Source: Nannochloris sp. 'desiccata' (lineage: Eukaryota > Chlorophyta > Trebouxiophyceae > Chlorellales > Chlorellaceae). From it: DNA of 64,000 bases. Where the stretch lies: contig JAGTXX020000014.1 of NCBI GenBank assembly GCA_019044685.2, positions 310,001 to 374,000 on the forward strand, written 5' to 3'. The notes under the pieces are model-generated. The model did not search any database, was not told the origin of the DNA, and saw only the letters and a program-made list of their open reading frames with translations. Shown in pieces: positions 1-12,000 of the stretch. Positions within the stretch are counted from its first letter, which is position 1, and the number at the start of each line of letters is the position of its first letter. A program made the position numbers and the translations under genes.

Positions 1-2
1 AG

Positions 3-101
3 CAGGCAGGAGGAGTATTGGAAGAAGAAAACGCTGGTGAAGCAAGGTCCTTCATGCTTGAATTTGATACGCCTATGTTCAAGCCAACTTTTGGCCTTTA
101 A
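3..101 (+). CDS. possible C-terminal end of a gene starting left of the window
   Basis: One plus-strand frame is open from base 3 to a TAA at 99-101. It encodes about 32 residues, acidic then mixed, ending in FDTPMFKPTFGL. The residue mix looks more coding-like than the other two frames, which read through low-complexity Lys-rich codons or stop early. No family can be assigned and the start lies outside the window, so this is only a candidate 3' terminal exon. Confidence 0.25.
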   Translation, partial: QAGGVLEEENAGEARSFMLEFDTPMFKPTFGL

Positions 102-1876
102 AAAGGTCAAGCTCACGATTATTCCGTGACTTTGATTGGGAGCCGTAGGTAGCATTAAATTATTAATTGAATGAAGTGAGATAGTGGCGATAGCAACCAT
201 ATTGTTTAATGGTCGGTAAGGTGAACGGCAAAGGGCTGCCGGCCTGCCCGTCTTTCTTCCTCCCTTTTTGACATTTTGCATAGTTTCCAGCCTCAGTTTT
301 GAACTTAGAAGTTAATTTACTAAACATAATATGTCTTTTCTTTTTCTTTGTATTTGCATTGTTCCTTTTATTCGTGTCTCGACAGCTACTATTACCGCCC
401 TCGCTCTCTAAAATGTTTGAACTTCATCAACCCCGTTCCTTCATACTGTAATAAATCCATGTAAAACTACTTTCGAGCTCTTCACTATTAATCATTCTTA
501 CAATCGAAAGGGATTAAATGCACAAAGAAATGAGATATGAAATGTAAAAGAGTGAAAATGAGATATAGACGAGGTTGGGCAAAAAAAAAACGCGTCGTGT
601 TGCAGTTTGTAAAAGAGGTTTGTAAAAATGCTTGGTATAAACGCGCTACGAATGCTTTTTTTCCCTTGGTGTTATTAAATGCTACTATGAAATTGAATTT
701 AGATACTCTACGAGGGATTGGTTAAGTACTTGTCCGTTTTTGAGAATCAACGAAAAGAGAGAGCTCAAAGCTTTTCTTTAAAAAAAAGAGGGAAAGAAAA
801 ACACGATTCTAAAAAAAGAAAGAAGAATGAAATACTGCGTGCGTCACCTCTCTTCTCAAAACTTTCTTTCATTTCGCCTAGATGCACACAACAGTGGCAA
901 AAACAATAGCGAAAAGAGGGACTTGGGGACAGGTGAAGATGCATCAAAGAGGAGAAATGAGAAATGAAAGCACTTACGTATGAAATCATCGATAGTAGTA
1001 TATCATAGTAGATATGTGGATTAGAAAAAACGTCAACAAGATGAGTAATCCTCATAACTAAATAGAAAGACACAAATAAAGAATGAAATAAAAAAGAGGG
1101 GGGGAGAGAACTGTGAGCACGTCAAAAATAAAAAATGATTCGAAGTAAAAGACTGTATTCATGCTACCACCACAGCTTGAGAGATAGAGGAAAGAAGATA
1201 TTATTAATAGAACGTGCACGTTTCAAATATTATATCATTATGAAATGGCGGAGTAATGGGGTTTTAATAAGATAGGGGTGGCGGTAAAAACAAGAAGAAA
1301 GGCAAATCTTAATGGCGCCAATCAAAAGCCACAAATGGAACCCCAGAAAAAGGGGAAGTAGATAATAAAGTAATACTGTGCACGTTGGATAGGTTTCCTG
1401 TATTGCCTGGCTGTGGCGGCAGCGTAAAAAGAAAATGAAAAATGCGTGTTGTGTTTCTTGCTTTGCAACACTATTGGGGTAAAAAGACGACGATTAAATG
1501 ATTGATGGCGGGGCAAAGCAGAAAACAAAGGTGAGACAAAAATGCCGATGCTGCACTTATTATTATTTGGTAGAATAAGGAATCAAAGGAAATTTTAAAA
1601 TGTACAAATAAGCTCAATGCTTGTTAAGCTTAATTTAAACGACATCAACCAGAAAAATTTTCCAACCGAAAAGACTACGACATAAAAGTAGAGACATACG
1701 GGGTAACAATCTATCTATCTAGAAGGGGAGTAAAGAAGAACAAAATGGAACTTAGTACGTATCCAAAATATGATTATGCTTTAAAAAGAAGACGAAAAAA
1801 GGGGGGTACAACCACTTAAAAAAAAAAAAAAGGGAAGATATTTTCTTCCTTCCTGCTCTATTAAAGATTTTTCAAT
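102..1876. other. AT-rich intergenic stretch, probably 3' UTR of RR-TZF gene 1 on its right side
   Basis: About 1.8 kb with no convincing gene. The open frames are short, Lys/Phe-rich and lack splice or domain support. From about 750 the plus strand is purine-rich, so a minus-strand transcript reading out of the zinc-finger gene would carry a pyrimidine-rich 3' UTR. The other RR-TZF gene has a similar purine-rich tract (about 41.7-42.65 kb) at the same relative place. Confidence 0.5.
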
Positions 1877-4237
1877 CTACCAGCTAGGACGCTGAGCGTA
1901 TTCATCATAGGCCCCCATATCACCACTGCCATGACCTCCAGAGAAGAACGCAGAGGCATAGGGATTCACCTTATTAGATTGCTCAGCGGCATTAGCTGCC
2001 CCAGCGGCGGCAGTTGCTTCATCAAAGGACATCCTATTGAAGTCTGAAGAAAGACGACTGGCAACAGAAAGATTGCCACTGCTGGTTGCACCCATGTTCA
2101 CGCTACCGGTAGAGCGGCGAACCGGCGCAGTAGAGGTACCCCAGAGATGAGAATGAGGGGTATTGATCACCGGCAAGCCTTCCGGGACTGTGGTCAACTG
2201 TTGACCAGTCCAGTACTGCAGTGCAAGGGAAGATCATAATGGGATGGGAAAAAGGTTAGTTTGTAGAGACAACGAAGAAATAGAATAGGATAGTAGTGTG
2301 GTGAGGTGCGTAGTAATTTAATAGAGAAAAGAATTTCAGTTTTTTTTATTTTGATTGAGAAGAAGAGCGCCCAAGGAGTGGCAGATGGAATCGAAAAGAG
2401 ATGGAGATAGCCAGAGTAAAATTTAGCTGGATAAGCAGTGGGTAAAGGAACTCACTCGCTGCGGAGGTAATGGTGGCTTTGCATCGCTTGAAGTACGCTG
2501 CTGCTGCTGCTGTGGATCCTGCAAAATTGAAAGACGACGGTCGTGTCGGCAACGCAATTAAGTAGAAATAGCATTCTTTGCCCCTTCTTCTTAAAGACCA
2601 GCAGCTGTTTCTCTCTCTCTCTCTCTTTCTTTTCCACCATCCCGCAGAACCCTAAAAAAACCCTAAAAAATACTAATACTAGAAGAAAGAAAAGAATTCT
2701 TTGCTTTCCTTCAAATAAAAATGACTAACCTGTGGATATGCAGGGGCAGGAGGAGCGTACGCTTGCTGCTGTTGCTGAGGGGGTTGTTGCTGCTGCTGCA
2801 TGTACCCTTCCATGCTTCCCCGAGGGGTAGGGGACGCGTCAGAAGACGCTCTACGTCCATCGAAACTATATCGAGCGGTATCGAAAGATGAGCGGGTGCT
2901 TTCCATGCTTTGCCTTGCAGCAGCCACACTACCACCAGTCATATCAAACGACGTACGTGGAGATGCAGCCATAATCATTTGATCCTGGTGATGCATTTGA
3001 TGGACCAAAGGATCGGACCCTGCTTTGCGACTGCCTGTACCACCAGTGGTTGCTTCCTCGGCGGAGGCAACAAAACCTAGCCTAGACTGGAGTAATTGGA
3101 GGCTATTTGCTGGGAGCATTTGCTGCAAAATAGTCGCTGCTTGAGTTGCACTCAGCGTATCTTCAGCCAGCATATTGGTGACAGCCTCGATCACTTGTTG
3201 TTCGTGAGCAGAAAATCTCACATCTTCTTGTTGCTGCCGCTGGGCGGAGGCATCAGAACCAACCTGCTGCTGCATCTGGTGTTGGCCAGGAGCAAGAGAA
3301 GAGGGAGATTCCATGGCGTCAGTAGGAGAAATTTCCTGAGGCGAATTTGGGCTCATCAGATTGTCTGAGGATCCACCACCGGCACCGGGCATCGCGACTG
3401 GGCCCCACTCACAACTCTGCCTAATACTGTCAACCGAGACCCTAGAAGGGCCAGAGGTAGGGCCAACCATGGCATTTAAGTTAGCCATAGGAGTACCTAC
3501 AAAACCAGCCTTGCGTCTTATCTCGTTATCAGAGGCAGCAGCGGCGGCAGCCGCTGCAAGGCCCTCTGGCGAGACAAAAGGTTTGCACGCTGGGACACGA
3601 AGCTCGTCAAGAGAGTGAGCAAAAAAGCAGATTTTACGGCGACAATTGCTCCCATCGTTGCAGAGTTGAGTGCGGTAACGGGTAGGATGCAGCCAGTATT
3701 CAAAAACATTGTGTGCATATGGGCAATGGTCACCAAAGGCACAAGAGCCCTCTTTTTTCATCGACGGGCAAGCAATGCCTGTGTAGGTGTGAATCTTGGG
3801 GTCTCTACGGCGTGCTTTTTCTTGGGGATGGGCAAACGGACACTCTGTCCAGTCGTGAACAAAGCGTTTAGAGCATGGTACAACCTGTGCAAAAAGGAAA
3901 AAGGAGGAAAATGGCTTTAGGTGACCCTTAGCAAGCCCTACGAGGAAGCTGTCTGCTGATTCGCAATCAAGTGAGGTAAGGTGAGCCTCGGACACGGCGG
4001 CGCGTCGTCGGCGGTCCGCAGCGTATCCAGAGAAGGATTCTATACGTTGCGGAAGGCCCGCGGGGGCTGGCGACACCGTGCATTGCTGGCTCGAAACTAA
4101 TTTGACAGCATTGTGGCAAAATAGTAGCCTTAGTGTTCCAATCTTACCTTCATGCAACTCATTCTAAACTCATCACTCAAAATATCTTCATCGTGATCCC
4201 GCAAAGTAGAGCTCACGGGCTCGGCTACTTGCTCCAT
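1877..4237 (-). CDS. RR-type CCCH tandem zinc-finger protein 1 (RR-TZF 1)
   Basis: A 548-aa protein from four exons: 4237-4148, 3884-2730, 2518-2456 and 2215-1877, all phase-0 junctions with GT-AG ends. ATG 4237 is the first ATG after an in-frame TAG. The finger block spans residues about 23-115: an Arg-rich half-finger C-X5-H-X4-C-X3-H (CSKRFVHDW...), then C-X8-C-X5-C-X3-H and C-X5-C-X4-C-X3-H, the plant RR-TZF layout. The first intron falls just before the first finger, after DEFRMSCMK. The rest is Gln-, Ala- and Ser-rich (Gln runs near residues 350-400) with no further domain. Known RR-TZF proteins bind mRNA, often AU-rich elements, and sit in cytoplasmic granules. A paralogue lies at 42685-44873 with near-identical fingers and different tails. 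Target RNAs are unknown. Confidence 0.92.
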
Positions 4238-4809
4238 GGGATTGTGGTACTTTGATTCCCTAATTTCAGCGCCGTTTTCCAAAATAGTCTCTGCTTCAAG
4301 CTATACTCGTTTAGAGAGAGTATATGCTGATTTTAAAGTTCAATTTAAGGAAGTCCTGTGGGCTCCTTTATGAATTTCTAAAATAATCGATTTGTAACTG
4401 ATATTTGTAGGTCTCGGCAGCGCTTTGCAGCTGCAGAACTCAATATTTATTTTTATGAAACTGAAAGAATGTTGAAAGAACTTTTTTAAGGGAGCATGTT
4501 AGGGTGTCGCGAGAAAAAGATACGGCGTTTTCCAGATCTCGGGCAGACTTGCGCTCTCAAGACCACCACCCGAAAAAGGCGACGTTTCTAAGTGAAAAAT
4601 TCGATTTTTTGTATTGTATTAAATATGCACACTGTTTGTTTCCACACTCTCCTTCTAGCCGAAGCTTGCATACACAGATACGAAATGAACAGAAGCTATA
4701 CCCAATCCCGCACATAGAAATCAAGCATCAACAAAGGCTTCTATAAATAACAACCATCCCTGCCAACGTACCGCCTTGAAACTCCCTTTTTTTTAACTCC
4801 CTTTCTCTG
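4238..4809. other. intergenic: promoter side of RR-TZF 1 and 3' side of the oxygenase gene
   Basis: AT-rich, about 570 bases, between two minus-strand genes. It should hold the RR-TZF 1 promoter and 5' leader and the terminator of the 2OG oxygenase. No open frame with coding character, repeat or structured RNA stands out. Confidence 0.5.
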
Positions 4810-5874
4810 TTACATCCAGTCTATCTTACAATATAACCCCATAGTTCCACCACCATTACTCTCCCTACCCCACTTTTCCAAAAACGGTAGCAACGGTCTT
4901 AACGCTCTCTCAATTACCTCAATTTCAAACTTCATCCTCGTCACCAGCTCGTCTCTCTCTTTTCCTTCAGGATGACTCTGCAACAAAGACGTTTCCCACT
5001 CTTCCCGATATACCCATTTAATAGCATGTCTTCGCAGCTCCTCTATTTCCAACAAGCTCGACGCCTCTATTTCACTAAGATCCTGTTTTCCAAGCCCCGC
5101 CCTTACCCTCGCTCGCTGTTGCTCTTTTTCCTTGGGCGATACACACTGAGACGCCACACTTGCAGAGAGCCAAATTGTGAAACAGTAACGATCGTTAAAA
5201 GATGGCAATACACGTTGTACCATTTTCCCGGAAGAGAAAAGGACCATTCGATCTAGTACAGGAGAAATATCAACCGGATGCCCTAGGGGAAAAGGATAGA
5301 GCCGTAACTGGCCCCCATGTTCAGGCTCCCAGCCGGGATTTTGATACCAAATTGCGGTTATTACTCGGTTATCTACAGATGCATCGGTGTCAAAATGCAT
5401 AGGAAAGCATCCTCCGTCACCAGCATTCCATTGTAACTTGATTGCCTGGTGGGAGAGATGCCGACTGGCAGCAGTGGAGGGAGCGGGAGCGGGAGCAGGA
5501 GCGGAGGGTTTTATTTCAAGAGCTGGCGATAGGGCTTTGCGTAGAGAATCGTCGTGTTGGAGTAATGAGCACATGGGAGCTACAGCTTGTGTTTCTGGTT
5601 GTATCAGCTCAGCCTCGTAGATATCCTTTTTAGGAAGAAGACTCCGATTGCCGGCATTGCTTATTAAATGTGTACAGTTCAAGTGCATGTAGTTTCGTAT
5701 TGCCTTGACTTCATCGCGTAATTGTAATGCGATTTCGTTTCCGAAAATATTGTCTACAATAGCGTAGCCTTGGTTTTGGAGAGCAGCACAGATCGCTGGA
5801 CTTATTGCTTCTTGAAGACGATGGAGGGGCAAACTGGCCTGCGTGCCAAACCCCCGCAACCCTGGGATAAGCAT
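4810..5874 (-). CDS. PHD/prolyl-4-hydroxylase-like 2-oxoglutarate Fe(II) oxygenase with altered metal triad
   Basis: Single-exon 354-aa protein. The double-stranded beta-helix core lies at residues about 140-236. The HxD pair of the Fe(II) site is H160-F-D162, followed by the VITAIWYQNPGW strand and GGQLRLYPF. The 2-oxoglutarate-binding Arg is R229 in DRYCFTIWL. The order matches EGLN/PHD prolyl hydroxylases. The distal His of HxD...H is absent: the position before RVLPS is Gln220 (codon CAA). A Pro/Ala linker (123-136) precedes the core and a charged helical tail (240-330) follows. By family it would hydroxylate a protein side chain, but activity is uncertain with Gln in the triad. The ATG is the first in the frame. 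It diverges from the hydrolase gene with about 175 bases between starts. Confidence 0.82.
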   Translation of the reverse strand: MLIPGLRGFGTQASLPLHRLQEAISPAICAALQNQGYAIVDNIFGNEIALQLRDEVKAIRNYMHLNCTHLISNAGNRSLLPKKDIYEAELIQPETQAVAPMCSLLQHDDSLRKALSPALEIKPSAPAPAPAPSTAASRHLSHQAIKLQWNAGDGGCFPMHFDTDASVDNRVITAIWYQNPGWEPEHGGQLRLYPFPLGHPVDISPVLDRMVLFSSGKMVQRVLPSFNDRYCFTIWLSASVASQCVSPKEKEQQRARVRAGLGKQDLSEIEASSLLEIEELRRHAIKWVYREEWETSLLQSHPEGKERDELVTRMKFEIEVIERALRPLLPFLEKWGRESNGGGTMGLYCKIDWM

Positions 5875-6049
5875 ATTTTATTTGTTAAAATCTCTGAATT
5901 TGAATGAAATCTTCTCTTAGTTGTTGGAAATTTGCCAGGTAGGAAAATTGGCGCCGGAACAGCCCAACTTGTTGACCGTTTCTTATTGTGTTCCCTGGCC
6001 TTATTCTCGCAGAACTCTTGCTGGATTCGTGTATATTTAAGTCTATACA

Positions 6050-7678
6050 ATGAAATCATACCTGCTGTTTGTTACGTTTATTGCGGCTTGCCTGGCAAGG
6101 GCCAAGGCACAAGACAGTTTCTTGCCAGCCCAATGTGATGTTACTGCGCTGCTGGAGCCTAAAAATGTGCTTTTCATGGGAAATGCTTCATCAATCCAAG
6201 TTGGTATGTACATGAAAGATTCTTGACGCGGCCCGAAAGCTCTTATCTGTCATTAAAACCTGTGATGACGTTTCACAAGATCAGAAAGTCAAATTGGCTC
6301 GAGTCGACTATTAGCTTTCTCTTTCCGCCTCTTCTACATTCTACATGATAATTTAATATCGATCCTCCACCCCTTACCGGCATTTACAGGTACCATAAAC
6401 TTTAGTTATCACGAGTTTGGACCCCTTTTTGCCAGCACTGAAAATCCTGCTGACGATGGGGAAGTGGCAGAAGAGCCTGCCCCTCTACTTCTCATTCATG
6501 GATTCGGTAGCACCCAGTATGACTGGCCACTGGAATTCTTAGAGTCCTTGGCGGAAACTCGTAAAGTTTTTATTTTTGATAACCCTCGAATTGGCTTGTC
6601 GAACGATACCAGTGACACTCCGCTTACCATCAACTACATGGCCAACGCGACTTTAGGCCTTATTGAAGCTCTTCAGCTGTCCCGCCCTGATATTTTAGGA
6701 TATTCCATGGGTGGAGATGTAGCCCTTAGCTTGGCCACGCAACATGGTGACCAGGTTGGTGCTATTATCGCCATGGCTGCTTCCTTTGGTGGACCCGACG
6801 CGCCTCAACCTGAAGGCGGCCTTGAAGCTGTTTTACAAGGATTAGAAACAGTCTTCCTTAGTAAATACGCTACGGTTACGAACAATGGTGCTGTACCTTC
6901 TACCTCTCCTATGTCTGCTCTTATTCCTGCTAGTACGACTGATGGAACTGAGGAAGCGGGCGATGAAGATCCGAACAAACTCTTCTTTCCACAAGGCACC
7001 CTCGATTTAGGTGAGAAAAATTGCCCGTTTTAGACTCGTATTTCCTGTTTAGACTCAGTAGTTCTTTGTTTGAAGACTATGTGTGACACTATCTACTCTA
7101 GTAATCAAATTTTCCATCGCCAAACTCTTACTTCTCTTTTTTATTCGCCCTTCCAAAATTATTCAACAGCCTTCTGCAACCTGTTCAACGACTATTTCTC
7201 CCTTACCTACGCCGTCGGTTTCACCCCTCTTGATGGAACTGGCTACGCTGTTCCTTCCATTATCCCCAGCTATGCTGCCATCATCCCTTCCCCTACAGCT
7301 CTCACCCAGCAAAAGAGAGCTCTCCTTGAATACCACACCAGCGTTTCTGAAGTAGAGGCCCTCTTGCCCACTATTTCCAACCAAATTATGTTTATTAGTG
7401 GCGTTCAAGATAACATAATTCCTATTATGACTCAAATAAAGGCTGTTGAATTGAGCCCAGGAGCATGGTTGATGCAAATTCCAGATGGAGGGCATGGCTT
7501 GCCCTTTTTGGAGCCCGCCACCGTCGCTGCAACTTCGGTGAGTTTCTTGGATCAGGCTCAAGCTTTAGGGCCTGTGCCAAAGAGTTATTACACTCCGAAC
7601 CCTTCTAGCGGAGCCGTTGCTTTCTCTGGTAAAGTAATGGTTGTTACTATGGCGGCTATGGTCCTCTTGTTCTTGTAG
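6050..7678 (+). CDS. secreted, probably GPI-anchored alpha/beta hydrolase
   Basis: A 427-aa protein from exons 6050-6203, 6390-7010 and 7170-7678 (phases 1 and 1). Residues 1-20 form a signal peptide (MKSYLLFVTFIAACLARAKA). The alpha/beta hydrolase fold follows: oxyanion segment LLLIHGFGS, nucleophile elbow GYSMGGD with Ser, acid in ISGVQDNIIP and His in DGGHGLPF, giving a full Ser-Asp-His triad. The region between core halves has a Thr/Ser-rich insertion. The protein ends in a hydrophobic stretch (VMVVTMAAMVLLFL) right at the C-terminus after small residues, typical of a GPI-anchor signal. Substrate is not evident; esterase, lipase or epoxide-hydrolase-like activity all fit. It shares a short intergenic region with the divergent oxygenase gene. 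Confidence 0.9.
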
Positions 7679-8090
7679 ATAGATACTTCAAAAGACCTTT
7701 ATTAAATTACCATATCATAAGATATGTAGTAGCGTTGCACTTTCTCCTTCTGTTCATTACTTATTCATACGATTTTCTATTTTACATTGAGAGAGGTCAA
7801 AGCTCTAATATTTAAAAGTAAGATAATACTTGGAGTAAGGAGGGGAGAAGACTAAAAAGTGTCTTCAAGTGGTTGAATCAAAAAAATCTAAAACCGCGGC
7901 ATTATGACGGAAGAAGCAACTATTGGGGACAATTTAAAAATGAAATTTTGAAGTTTCAAAACTGAGTGTGATGGCTATAGACTATATATACATCAGACGT
8001 GCCTTATACTAGAAATTTCTATGCTTTAGTAAGAATGCACAAAAAGAGGGGTTCAGTTGAAAGGGTTGATTGGGGCAAAAAAGAACATCT
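7679..8090. other. intergenic, convergent gene ends
   Basis: About 400 AT-rich bases between the end of the hydrolase gene and the end of the small minus-strand gene. No coding, repeat or RNA signal seen. Confidence 0.5.
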
Positions 8091-8131
8091 TCCCGACGGA
8101 AATCAAAAGAGGAAGCTCAATCAATCTAGGT

Positions 8132-8687
8132 TTTATGTATCCCGCGGCTGTTTTCTTCCTGATCTGATAAAGTCTCAGGGGTATCAGGGAGTGGATTGAA
8201 CAAGATGGTAGCCTTATGGCCCCGGTCAGTAAAAGAACTTCTGATAGCTGAGCGGGGTTGGTGCTCGGCTGCAGAGCCACTAGCAACAGGAGAGTCCTGG
8301 CGAACAGACCTAGCAAGCGGCTGCTGATTTGCCTGCTTGCCATATTCGTATGTTGGGTTGATAGCGGCTGCATAAATAGAGAGTTTGGAGAAAATATGGA
8401 AAATAAATCGTGAGATTGAAATATTTTACCGTGTTGAGAACATATTTAGGCGTTCAAGGTTACGTCAGCACAGCTAGAAATGTGAAAATGTGTGTATACA
8501 CTTACACTGGAAACGTTTCATAGCGAGCACAAGGTTTGCTACTGCCTTGAAAGATTTTTTTTGGTTGGGCTACCTCAGGGACCTCCTGCTTCTGCTTCTT
8601 GGCATCGGGTAGAGTGGCATTTTCAAGCTCATGTGTGAGCACAGTGTTGGGCGTTGCCGTGGGGTCAGTGGTTTCGTTAGATGTCAT
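8132..8687 (-). CDS. small unknown protein, two exons, junction uncertain
   Basis: Exon 1 starts at ATG 8687 and encodes about 60 polar residues (MTSNETTDPTATPNTVL...) ending KPCARYETFP before a donor-like GTGTAAGT near 8500. A second open block on the same strand, about 8357-8132, reads with good coding character (TYEYGKQANQQPLARS, then HKATILFNPLPDTPETL) to a TAG at about 8132. Joining them in frame needs either the GTGTAAG donor with an acceptor inside the block, or the stronger GTAAGT donor with a downstream acceptor. I could not choose, so the junction is left open. No domain recognised. The protein is low-complexity, polar and probably disordered, about 120-130 aa. Confidence 0.45.
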
Positions 8688-9047
8688 TTTCGCGAATATT
8701 TCTAGAATTTAAGCGATCAAAACTAGCTTTGAAGTCTTGATGGGTGCAGCCAAGGTTTGCAGTAGTATTGCTTATTAAGAATATTTTTTCGAGATTATTA
8801 TAAGCGCCAAAGAATACATTTCGAGCTATTGAATCTCTCTGAGTTCTCCATGGGCGCCTGCTCTGCTCTGCCGCTGGGTTCTTGCCATTTCAATTCTTTT
8901 TACACAATACACATCCTTTATAAACAAAAGAAACAATAACTAAATACTTTTAATTCAACGCTCTATAAATAATATATGTATAGAATATATTAGGAGCCTA
9001 CACAAATTTCCACCATAGCTGCGGCCAATTCCACCGCCACCGCTCAG
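8688..9047. other. intergenic, AT-rich
   Basis: 360 bases between two minus-strand genes. It contains an A/T-rich stretch with TATA-like words near 8965-8995, which is downstream of the kinase gene and so more likely 3' flank. No gene seen. Confidence 0.4.
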
Positions 9048-12000
9048 CTAACCCGAAGAAGAAGAAGAAGAGGAAGAGGATAGCGTCCTTAATCTCCTCA
9101 ACACAGCACCAAAACTTGGTCGTGCCATCGGATCTACTCGTGTACAATCTTCTACTAGGTCACTCAGCCCTCGAATCACCCGCTTTCCAGCGACATCTAC
9201 TGATTCTGGCACCTTGACCGGAGGCATCCGAGCTTGATAGGGGTTGTTTAACCACATGGCTTCGACTGCAACACTGCTAGCACCTTCAAACGGACGCTTT
9301 CGCTCCATAATTTCCCAAAGAGTGACTCCAAACGACCATACGTCAACCTTCATTGCCCATTCTGCATCAGATTCAGCTGCAAACAAAGAAAGAAAGAAAA
9401 AAAAGAGAAATTCATAAATTATTTTCGAAAACTGACCACAACACAGCTCGTCAAAAACTTCATCAACAGTATAACAGAGGAAATATAAGTCTAAACATTG
9501 AGAAATTTACTCACTTTGAGGTCTTAAATCTTCGTTTATAAGCTCAGGTGCAGCATACTGAGTCGTTCCTATAACCCCAGGACTCAGTCTTATCAACCCC
9601 GTTGGTGGTGCATTCGGAGGAGAGCCTAGTGGAGAGGTAGGAGACAATGGACCACCAGAGCTACTACAGCTGCTTGGTCCCACATACCGCGCCATACCAA
9701 AGTCACCTACTTTCATTGTCTGACCATGCCCAATGAAAATATTGCTGCAAATAGGTATCAAAGAAATAAACAAAGAAAATAAATTACGCGGAAATTAGAA
9801 AGGGGGGAGGAAGAATGGCTTATAGTCAGTGCTGGTGAGAAAAGAAAGGGTTTTACTACGTACGCTGGTTTTAAATCTCTATGCACAATGCCTCGAGAAT
9901 GCAAATGATGCATACCTCGGGCAATAGATCGAACCAAGGGCACCAAGCGAGCTGGCTCCCATTGTTGCGGCGCAGAATGGTGCAACATGGCATCCAAGGT
10001 GCCTCTGCAATAAACACACACACACACACACACACACAAGTTTAGATATTCAATAAAAGGTCAAATAACGGATATTCTAGTCATATTTTTCGCTAGATAA
10101 AGCATAATAGGAACACAAAGAGAGGTAACATGTTGATTTTTTGAAAGAAAAATGAGGTGGGCCTTTCAACAATAAACTTCAAAAAAGAAAAGAAAACCCC
10201 ACTAAAACCACTTCTTACCTAGGGCAATATTCAAGAATTAAGTACATTGCATTTTCATGTTGACACAAAGCTCGTAATGCCACTACATTATCATGTGATC
10301 CAACTCCCAAATACATGGCAACTTCATGGAGGGAATCTTCCACTCTATTAAATCGTTTTACCGCAACTGGCGTTTCTAAATACCACGCAGCATACACAGC
10401 ACCTTCGGAGCCAGCTCCGAGCAGTTTTCCCATGGCAAGCTCTTCGTAATCAATGACATCGACGGAAATAGCCAACTGACTGCTGGACGGTGTCATCAGT
10501 GTGTTGGGGCTGGTGGCAGAGGCAGAGGCGGCAGGGGGGACGGCAACCGGGGTACCAGGGGTGGTAGTAGCCGTACCCGTAGCCAGTGCCACTGCTGTAG
10601 GTGAACGTATACCACCAAAATTGACTCCAAACCCCCCATGTAAACTGTTACTACCAGGGTTGGGAGCTCCTGTAACACCATCAGGTATGCTGAGTGCCAA
10701 AGCGCCAAGCTGGGAAGGGCTTGTGTTCGTTGTATAAATACCATCTACAGGCGGTAGTGCAGGAAGCGGTCCAGGTGTTTCTGAAAATCTCTGTCCAAAT
10801 CCAAACCCACCAGCAGCAGCAGAAGGGGTAGGGTTACTCGTACAGCCCCCCAAACCGCCATTGCCGGCACCAGCTGCAGCTGCTGCAGCTGCCATCAGCC
10901 CCGCATAGCCAGATGCTAGGTAGGCATTTTCTTCATCAGAAGTTACGGTGCCAGTAGTACGAGTAGATGTTCTCTTTACTGCGGGTCCTTCTTGGTCAAC
11001 GGAAGCAGAAGAAAGACCATTCTCAATTTCAATGTCGTCTGTTTGAGTTCCAACAGAAACCAGGGTGCCACGTCGTTTTTTCCGCAGAGAACCCCCTTCC
11101 TTTAGACCAATATCCTCTCCGTCAGCATATTCACCAGTGGCAGCATTAGTTGCAGCAGCAGCAGGGCTCATTGTTGCTCGCAGCCAAGGGAGAAACATTC
11201 TCGCAGAGCCGGGACTTGTGCCCGCTGGAACAGCCGAAACACCAGAACTTGTTGCCATTGGTATACTTGATGAAGGCGGAGACGAAAATGGAATCTTTCC
11301 ACCACTTGATTGAAGGCGACCCATGGTAGCTGCAGCTGCGGCTGATAAGAATGCAGCCATCCTTTGTCTTTTTTGTAGTTGGCCCGCACTCGCCACAGCG
11401 GTATTATTAGGTGCAGCTGTTGTTGGTAGTAGTGGTTCTAATGGAGTTGCTGTACCAAGCGCTTCAGCTGTACTATGGCTACGGGATATAATTGGAGGGG
11501 TGCTGCATTCCAGTTCATTTGCCTCTGGTGTCCCACCTCTTGCCGGGTGTGTATTAGAGAATGGTTTGCTTACTCTACGGATATTCATACCTAGAATACG
11601 GAGCACGCCTTCTTCTAAATGAGAATCTACTAGAGAAGCAGAAGCTGCCCTGGCGGAAGCAGCAGCACCTTGAGCAGTGGTTTGTTGAGCAGCAGCTCCT
11701 CTTCCTCTTCCTGCTGTCCTTTCTCTCTTACCTACATTATTACTATGTAAACTATCCATTGAACTAGACCCTGGAGCCCCATCGCCATCAGGACGCATCA
11801 ATAGTACCATGGCATGCTCTATTCCTCTTCTCCACTGCTCCAAAACCACTTCATTCGGGAACAGCAACGTCAATTCCGAATCTAGTACAAAAGTCAAAGT
11901 CAAAGTCAACGCTTCCGGGGAAGAAACTACCTCCTGTACGTAATACAGCCTCACGAACTTCGTCCACCCCCAACGTAGAGTACTCCCGTCGTGGGAAAGT

